DNA from: Chloroflexota bacterium
Lineage (GTDB): Bacteria > Chloroflexota > Limnocylindria > Limnocylindrales > CSP1-4
NCBI GenBank assembly: GCA_013694835.1
Contig: JACDBP010000252.1
Coordinates: 1 to 7,969 of the forward strand
Length of the DNA: 7,969 nt
Direction: 5' to 3'
Shown here: piece after piece, positions 4,267 through 7,969 of the stretch
Position numbering within the stretch: position 1 is the first letter of the stretch
Layout of the letters: the number at the start of each line of letters is the position of its first letter
Notes under the pieces: model-generated
What the model saw: the letters and a program-made list of their open reading frames with translations, nothing else
The model's database searches: none
What the model was told of the DNA's origin: nothing
Position numbers and translations under genes: made by a program

Positions 4267-5532
4267 TTGTCGTTCGAACCCCTCGGCCTGTCGGCCGACC
4301 TGCTCCGCGCCGTGGCCGACGAGGGTTACACGGAACCCACCCCGGTCCAGGAACGCGCCATCCCCCCGATCCTCCAGGGTCGCGACGTCCTTGCCGCGGC
4401 CCAGACCGGCACCGGCAAGACAGCAGCCTTCACGCTGCCGATCCTCCAGCGGCTCACGCCGTACGCCAACAGCTCGTTCTCGCCGGCTCGCCATCCGGTC
4501 CGGACGCTGGTGCTGACGCCGACACGTGAGCTTGCGATGCAGGTCCAGGAAAGCGTGGAGGCCTACGGCCGCCACCTGCCGCTTCGCTCGACGGTGGTCT
4601 ACGGTGGCGTCCCGATCGAGCCGCAGATCAAGGCGCTCCGTGACGGCGTCGAGATCCTTGTCGCAACACCCGGTCGCCTCCTCGATCATGTCCAGCAGCG
4701 GACGGTGAACCTCGGCCAGGTGGAGATCCTTGTGCTCGACGAGGCCGACCGGATGCTCGACATGGGTTTCATCCCGGACGTCACCAGGATCGTCCAGCTG
4801 CTGACGACTCGCCAGCAGACCCTGATGTTCTCAGCGACGATCTCCGACGAGGTCAAGCGGCTCGCCGACGTCTTCCTGAAGCGGCCCGACGTGATCCAGA
4901 TCTCGCCCCAGGGCTCCGCTGCCGAGTCGGTGCGCCAGATCGTCTACCCGGTGGACCGGGACGCGAAGCGCGAGCTGCTCGCGCACCTCATCCGGAAGCA
5001 CGACCTGCAGCAGGTGCTCGTCTTCACCCGCACCAAGATCGCCGCCAGCCGGCTCGCCTCACAGCTGGACCGCGACGGGATCGCGGCGGTCGGGATCCAC
5101 TCGGATCGCACACAACCGGAACGGACGCGCGCCCTGGACGACTTCAAGAACGGCCGCATCCGGGTGCTGGTCGCGACGGACGTCGCAGCGCGCGGCCTCG
5201 ATATCGAGGCGCTGCCGCATGTCGTGAACTACGAGCTGCCGACCCACCCGCAGGACTACATCCACCGCATCGGACGGACCGGGCGGGCGGGCGCCACCGG
5301 TGACGCGATCTCACTCGTCTGCATCGACGAGGTCGAGCTGCTGCGCGCGATCCAGCGGATGCTCAAGCACGCCATCCCGTGGCAGGTCGAGGAAGGCTTC
5401 GAGCCCGACCGGAACGCCGAGGCCCGGCCGATCTCCGGCTATCGCCCCGACCAGCACACCCCTCGCGTCCATCCGGGTGCCCGGCATGTCCGTCGGGTCC
5501 GCCAGGGCCGGACCGCGCGGGTCGCCCACTGA
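4267..5532 (+). CDS. DEAD-box ATP-dependent RNA helicase (RhlE-like layout)
   Basis: The product is 421 residues with every core motif present. The Q motif region has Phe3 and TPVQ (25-28); motif I is AQTGTGKT (45-52); Ia is PTREL (85-89); the GG motif is at 113-114; Ib is TPGR (134-137); II is DEAD (158-161); III is SAT (189-191). In the second RecA domain, LVFTRTK (251-257) is motif IV, ATDVAARGLDI (303-313) motif V, and HRIGRTGRAG (333-342) motif VI. It uses ATP to open short RNA duplexes and remodel RNA-protein complexes, typically in ribosome assembly or RNA turnover, and often at low temperature. The C-terminal extension after residue 375 is short and basic (RHVRRVRQGRTARVAH), as in RhlE/RhlB-type proteins; it lacks the DbpA/CsdA-type RNA-binding domain. 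The response regulator starts 40 bases later, so partial co-transcription is possible. Confidence 0.95.
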   Translation: MSFEPLGLSADLLRAVADEGYTEPTPVQERAIPPILQGRDVLAAAQTGTGKTAAFTLPILQRLTPYANSSFSPARHPVRTLVLTPTRELAMQVQESVEAYGRHLPLRSTVVYGGVPIEPQIKALRDGVEILVATPGRLLDHVQQRTVNLGQVEILVLDEADRMLDMGFIPDVTRIVQLLTTRQQTLMFSATISDEVKRLADVFLKRPDVIQISPQGSAAESVRQIVYPVDRDAKRELLAHLIRKHDLQQVLVFTRTKIAASRLASQLDRDGIAAVGIHSDRTQPERTRALDDFKNGRIRVLVATDVAARGLDIEALPHVVNYELPTHPQDYIHRIGRTGRAGATGDAISLVCIDEVELLRAIQRMLKHAIPWQVEEGFEPDRNAEARPISGYRPDQHTPRVHPGARHVRRVRQGRTARVAH

Positions 5533-5558
5533 CGGGGGACTGATCCGGAGATCCCGCT

Positions 5559-5563
5559 GGAGG
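5559..5563 (+). promoter_or_regulatory. Ribosome binding site (GGAGG) for the response regulator
   Basis: GGAGG lies nine bases before GTG 5573. It selects this GTG over an upstream reading of the same frame that overlaps the helicase gene and would add about 90 residues of Arg/Ser-rich sequence with no homology to the receiver fold. Confidence 0.6.
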
Positions 5564-5572
5564 GCCGAGAAC

Positions 5573-6250
5573 GTGGACGCCCGCGTACTGCTCGTGGAGG
5601 ACGACCCCTCGATCCGCGAGACGACCGCGATGGGGCTGCGGTCGGTGGGTCACACCGTCGACGCCGCCGCCGACGGCCCCGAAGGGCTTCAGCGCTTCCG
5701 GGCCCACCGGCCTGACGTGGTCGTGCTGGACGTGATGCTGCCGCGGATGAGCGGCCTCGAGCTGTGCCGGACCATCCGCAGCGAATCCTCCGTACCGGTG
5801 CTGATGCTGACCGCCCGCAGCGACACCGACGACGTGGTGCTGGGGCTGGAGGCGGGTGCGGACGATTACATCCGCAAGCCGTTCGCGATGGCAGAGCTCG
5901 TGGCCCGCGTCGGGGCCGCCCTGCGACGTTCACAGCGCACCGACGCCAGCGATCGGATCACGCTCGGCGACGTGACCATCGACCCGGTCGGATTCACGGT
6001 GACGCGCGATGGTCAGGAGGTGGCGCTCAGCAACACCGAGTTCCGTCTGCTCCTGGAACTGGCCCAGCGGCCAGGGCAGGTCTTCACCCGCGAGCTGCTG
6101 CTGGAGCGGGTCTGGGGCTACGACTACCTGGGCGATTCGCGCCTGGTCGACGTCGCCGTCCAGCGGTTGCGCGCGAAGATCGAGCCGGACCCTGCACGCC
6201 CGACGACCGTGGTGACGATCCGCGGCGCCGGCTACAAGGCGGTTCGGTGA
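5573..6250 (+). CDS. OmpR/PhoB-family response regulator, MtrA-like
   Basis: The product is 225 residues from GTG 5573, the standard length. The receiver domain (about 3-118) begins ARVLLVEDD, with Asp10/Asp11 binding Mg2+, phospho-acceptor Asp53 in VVVLDVMLP, Thr80 in LMLTAR and Lys102 in RKPF. The C-terminal winged-helix domain (about 127-225) contains LSNTEFRLLLELAQRPGQVF (152-171), ERVWGYDYLGDSRLVDVAVQ (178-197), RLRAKIEPDP and the terminal TIRGAGYKAVR wing. The V-W-G-Y with R-L-V-x-V-x-V-Q-R-L-R-A-K pattern is especially close to actinobacterial MtrA, which controls cell-division, wall-hydrolase and replication genes. Phosphorylation by the kinase encoded 28 bases downstream is expected to drive dimerisation and DNA binding. 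Family assignment is firm; the MtrA label is inference, supported by the gene order. Confidence 0.93.
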   Translation: MDARVLLVEDDPSIRETTAMGLRSVGHTVDAAADGPEGLQRFRAHRPDVVVLDVMLPRMSGLELCRTIRSESSVPVLMLTARSDTDDVVLGLEAGADDYIRKPFAMAELVARVGAALRRSQRTDASDRITLGDVTIDPVGFTVTRDGQEVALSNTEFRLLLELAQRPGQVFTRELLLERVWGYDYLGDSRLVDVAVQRLRAKIEPDPARPTTVVTIRGAGYKAVR

Positions 6251-6278
6251 GCGCGATCTCGCAGGGCCCAACGCCCGG

Positions 6279-7868
6279 ATGACCCGGCCGGTCGCCCGTC
6301 CGGTGATCCGACCGGCGATCCGCGCCGCGGGCTCGCGGCCGCGGGTCATCGGCCGTGGCTTCCGGCGGCGGCTGGTCCTGACCCTGGTGGCGCTCGTCGG
6401 TCTCACGGCCGCGGTGCTGGCCGCGGGAGCATACGTCTTCGTCACCGTCTCGCTCCGCGACCAGCTTGTCCGGACCTCCGTGGGGCAGGCGCAGTTCAAC
6501 ATCGCGGTCCTTGCCCAGGATCAGCTGTCGGCGCGTCCGACGGCCGACGAGGTGGCCCGCAGCGGCCTCGCCGACGCCTTCCGCGTCCGTGGCAATGTCG
6601 AGACCTTCGTCGAGTTCGGTGACGGCAACCCGTTCGTTTCCGGCCTGGCCTTCCGGACCGCGCCCGACCTGTTCTCGGTGGAGCTGACGGCGCTCGTGGC
6701 CGACGACCGGATCGCCTTCCAGTGGCTCACCGTCGACGCCGACCCGTACCTCGTCGTCGGCGGCAGGCGCCAGCCCGCCGGGCCTGACTTCTACTTCTTC
6801 TTCCCCGCCCAGCCACTGGAGGATGCGCTGACACGGCTCGCGCAGGGACTCGTCGGCGGTGTCGTCATCGCACTGCTGCTCGCGCTCGTGGCAGCCGGCG
6901 CGATCGCGCGAGGCGTGCTCAGGCCGGTCCAGGAAGCGAGCGTCGCGGCGGGGCGGATCGAGCGCGGCGACCTGACGGCCCGGGTGCCCACCGGCGCCCC
7001 CGACGAGTTCGGGCGCTGGGCGGCCGCCTTCAACCGGATGGCAGCCTCGCTGGAGCAGACCGTCCAGCAGCTGCGCGAGGCGCAGGCACAGCAACGGCGC
7101 TTCGTGGCCGATGTCTCGCACGAGCTGCGGACGCCGATCACGGCCCTCGTCAACGAGGCGACGCTCATCGCGGAACGGTCCGCGGGAGCCTCGTCCGATC
7201 CGGACACCCGTCGTCTCGGCGAGCTGCTCGTCCGCGACGTGGCGCGGCTCCGGACGCTCGTCGACGACCTGCTCGAGGTCTCTCGCCTGGACGCGGCGGT
7301 CGACCCCGTGGACGTCGAACGGGTGGAGCTGGCGAGGTTCGTGCGGACGCTCGTCACCACGCGGCTGCCCGGTGCCACGGTGACCGTGCAGGGCAGGACG
7401 CGGGCGGGGACCAACGGCGGCCCGGAACCGCTCATCTGGGTCGAGACCGACCGCCGCGGACTGGAACGCATCGTCGGCAACCTCCTCGACAACGCCCGCG
7501 AGCACGCCGCGGGCCGCGGCGTCGACGTCGAGCTGGGTCGATCGCGGGATGTGGTGCAGCTGCGGGTCTCGGACCGTGGGCCGGGCGTCAGGACGGTGGA
7601 CCTGCCGCGCCTCTTCGATCGGTTCTTCAAGGCCGACCCTTCCCGTGGGGGCGGCACGAGCGGGCTGGGCCTGGCGATCGCTCGCGAGCATGCCCAGCGG
7701 CTGGGCGGGACCCTGCGTGCGAGCCTCCGCGAGGGCGGTGGCCTGACAGTCTCGCTGCTGCTCCCTGTGACCCGATCGTTACCTGCCGGCGATCCGCGCG
7801 TTACGCCGGATGCCCAGTCTCCTGTGCGTGCGGCGGCGATGCCACCGCCGGATCGTTCCAAGGAGTGA
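6279..7868 (+). CDS. Membrane sensor histidine kinase, MtrB-like
   Basis: The product is 529 residues. Domains in order: a cytosolic, Arg/Pro-rich N terminus (1-31); TM1 (about 32-56); an extracytoplasmic sensor of about 130 residues (57-186); TM2 (about 190-210); HAMP (about 211-263, including RPVQEASVAAGRIERGDLTA); and HisKA with FVADVSHELRTPITAL (275-290), where His281 is the autophosphorylated residue. The HATPase domain follows with N box ERIVGNLLDNAREHA (396-410), G1 SDRGPGV (431-437), F box LFDRFFKAD (445-453) and G2 GGTSGLGLAIA (458-468). About 34 disordered residues follow the ATPase fold. It senses an envelope signal and phosphorylates the regulator encoded just upstream. Two transmembrane segments, a sizeable external domain, and the position between an MtrA-like gene and a lipoprotein gene resemble MtrB. 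No strong ribosome binding site precedes ATG 6279; GTG 6303 is an alternative start. Confidence 0.93.
   Translation: MTRPVARPVIRPAIRAAGSRPRVIGRGFRRRLVLTLVALVGLTAAVLAAGAYVFVTVSLRDQLVRTSVGQAQFNIAVLAQDQLSARPTADEVARSGLADAFRVRGNVETFVEFGDGNPFVSGLAFRTAPDLFSVELTALVADDRIAFQWLTVDADPYLVVGGRRQPAGPDFYFFFPAQPLEDALTRLAQGLVGGVVIALLLALVAAGAIARGVLRPVQEASVAAGRIERGDLTARVPTGAPDEFGRWAAAFNRMAASLEQTVQQLREAQAQQRRFVADVSHELRTPITALVNEATLIAERSAGASSDPDTRRLGELLVRDVARLRTLVDDLLEVSRLDAAVDPVDVERVELARFVRTLVTTRLPGATVTVQGRTRAGTNGGPEPLIWVETDRRGLERIVGNLLDNAREHAAGRGVDVELGRSRDVVQLRVSDRGPGVRTVDLPRLFDRFFKADPSRGGGTSGLGLAIAREHAQRLGGTLRASLREGGGLTVSLLLPVTRSLPAGDPRVTPDAQSPVRAAAMPPPDRSKE
6285..6332 (+). repeat. 12-base tandem repeat in the kinase N terminus (R-P-x-x)
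   Basis: Three in-phase 12-base units (6285-6296, 6297-6308, 6309-6320) encode RPVA, RPVI and RPAI; a fourth, degraded unit (6321-6332) encodes RAAG. Codons one and two of each unit are CGN CCG, and codons three and four are G-T/C-N followed by GCC or ATC. It lies between the kinase start codon and the first membrane segment, so it may vary in copy number without harming the membrane fold. Confidence 0.6.
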
Positions 7869-7894
7869 ACCAGATACTCCCGACCACCCGCACC

Positions 7895-7969
7895 ATGCGT
7901 CGTCGGCTGGGGCTGACGGGGCTGGTGGTCCTGGTGGTTGCCTGTGGCAACGCTGTCGGCGATGCCGGC
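7895..7969 (+). CDS. Lipoprotein, 5' end only (LpqB-like by position)
   Basis: The first 25 codons run off the right edge. They encode a textbook lipoprotein signal peptide: basic MRRR, hydrophobic LGLTGLVVLVV, and lipobox V-V-A-C with the lipidated Cys at residue 17, followed by GNAVGDAG. The mature protein would be anchored on the outer face of the cytoplasmic membrane. An in-frame GTG at 7865 overlaps the kinase stop (GTGA) and would add ten residues; the overlap fits coupling as seen elsewhere in this window, but the MRRR start gives the more typical signal peptide. In Actinobacteria mtrA-mtrB is followed by lpqB, a lipoprotein that modulates the kinase. Whether this one has the GerMN and beta-propeller domains of LpqB lies beyond the window. 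Confidence 0.7.
   Translation, partial: MRRRLGLTGLVVLVVACGNAVGDAG

Noticed and set aside
4270..4280. GTCGTTCGAACCC resembles a tRNA T-arm
   Set aside because: It is the helicase codons for S-F-E-P; no acceptor stem, D-arm or anticodon arm can be built around it.
2929..4689. Very long open frame on the minus strand
   Set aside because: It runs antisense across four well-supported genes and into the helicase, with Arg/Pro/Ser-rich translation and no recognisable domain; a by-product of high GC codon bias.
6084..7691. Long minus-strand open frame opposite the two-component genes
   Set aside because: The opposite strand encodes the full set of histidine kinase motifs; the antisense translation is charged low-complexity sequence without a domain.
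1..7969. Mobile element, phage, CRISPR or defence system
   Set aside because: No transposase, integrase, terminal inverted repeat, spaced direct repeats or nuclease/toxin gene was found; all recognised genes are ordinary chromosomal types.

Overview
This window is a compact, strongly GC-rich bacterial chromosome segment. It has short intergenic gaps, 4-base start/stop overlaps, frequent GTG and TTG starts, and good AGGAG-type ribosome binding sites. The gene set (an F420-type DUF385 protein, a TIGR03252-like HhH-GPD protein, an MtrA/MtrB-like two-component pair followed by a lipoprotein, and a secreted SpoIID/LytB-domain protein) points to a high-GC Chloroflexota or Actinobacteriota-like lineage. 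That assignment is inference. I see no rRNA, tRNA, CRISPR array, insertion sequence, integrase or phage gene, so this looks like core chromosome rather than an island.

Layout. Positions 2-184 hold the end of an unrecognised plus-strand gene. Positions 185-492 are a non-coding leader with several perfect hairpins, ahead of a secreted SpoIID/LytB-domain protein (493-1182, + strand, TTG start). This gene converges on a minus-strand pair: an O-methyltransferase (2483 down to 1818) and an HhH-GPD base-excision-type protein (1821 down to 1240), coupled by an ATGA overlap. A strong hairpin sits across the convergent ends. The 2484-2776 interval is a divergent control region. It carries a possible extended -10 and a set of nested stems that could form a structured leader RNA ahead of a 65-residue zinc-ribbon protein (2777-2974).

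Positions 3078-4125 form a three-gene plus-strand cluster: a 60-residue acidic protein, a deazaflavin-dependent nitroreductase-fold protein, and a DUF1992 (DnaJC28-type) protein; the last two are coupled by a GTGA overlap. After a probable promoter comes a complete DEAD-box RNA helicase of RhlE-like layout (4267-5532, TTG start). An OmpR-family response regulator (5573-6250), a membrane histidine kinase (6279-7868) and the first 25 codons of a lipoprotein (from 7895) follow. This order matches the mtrA-mtrB-lpqB arrangement of Actinobacteria.

How the genes may work together: the regulator and kinase form one phosphorelay, and the lipoprotein is probably its envelope partner. In Actinobacteria the corresponding system controls cell-wall and division genes, so the nearby secreted SpoIID/LytB protein is a possible but unproven target. 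That protein has Gln at the position where the family normally has its catalytic Glu. No complete, clearly new multi-gene system is visible. The most unusual items are the Gln-for-Glu SpoIID protein, the possible structured RNA ahead of the zinc-ribbon protein, and the mtrAB-lpqB-like locus.
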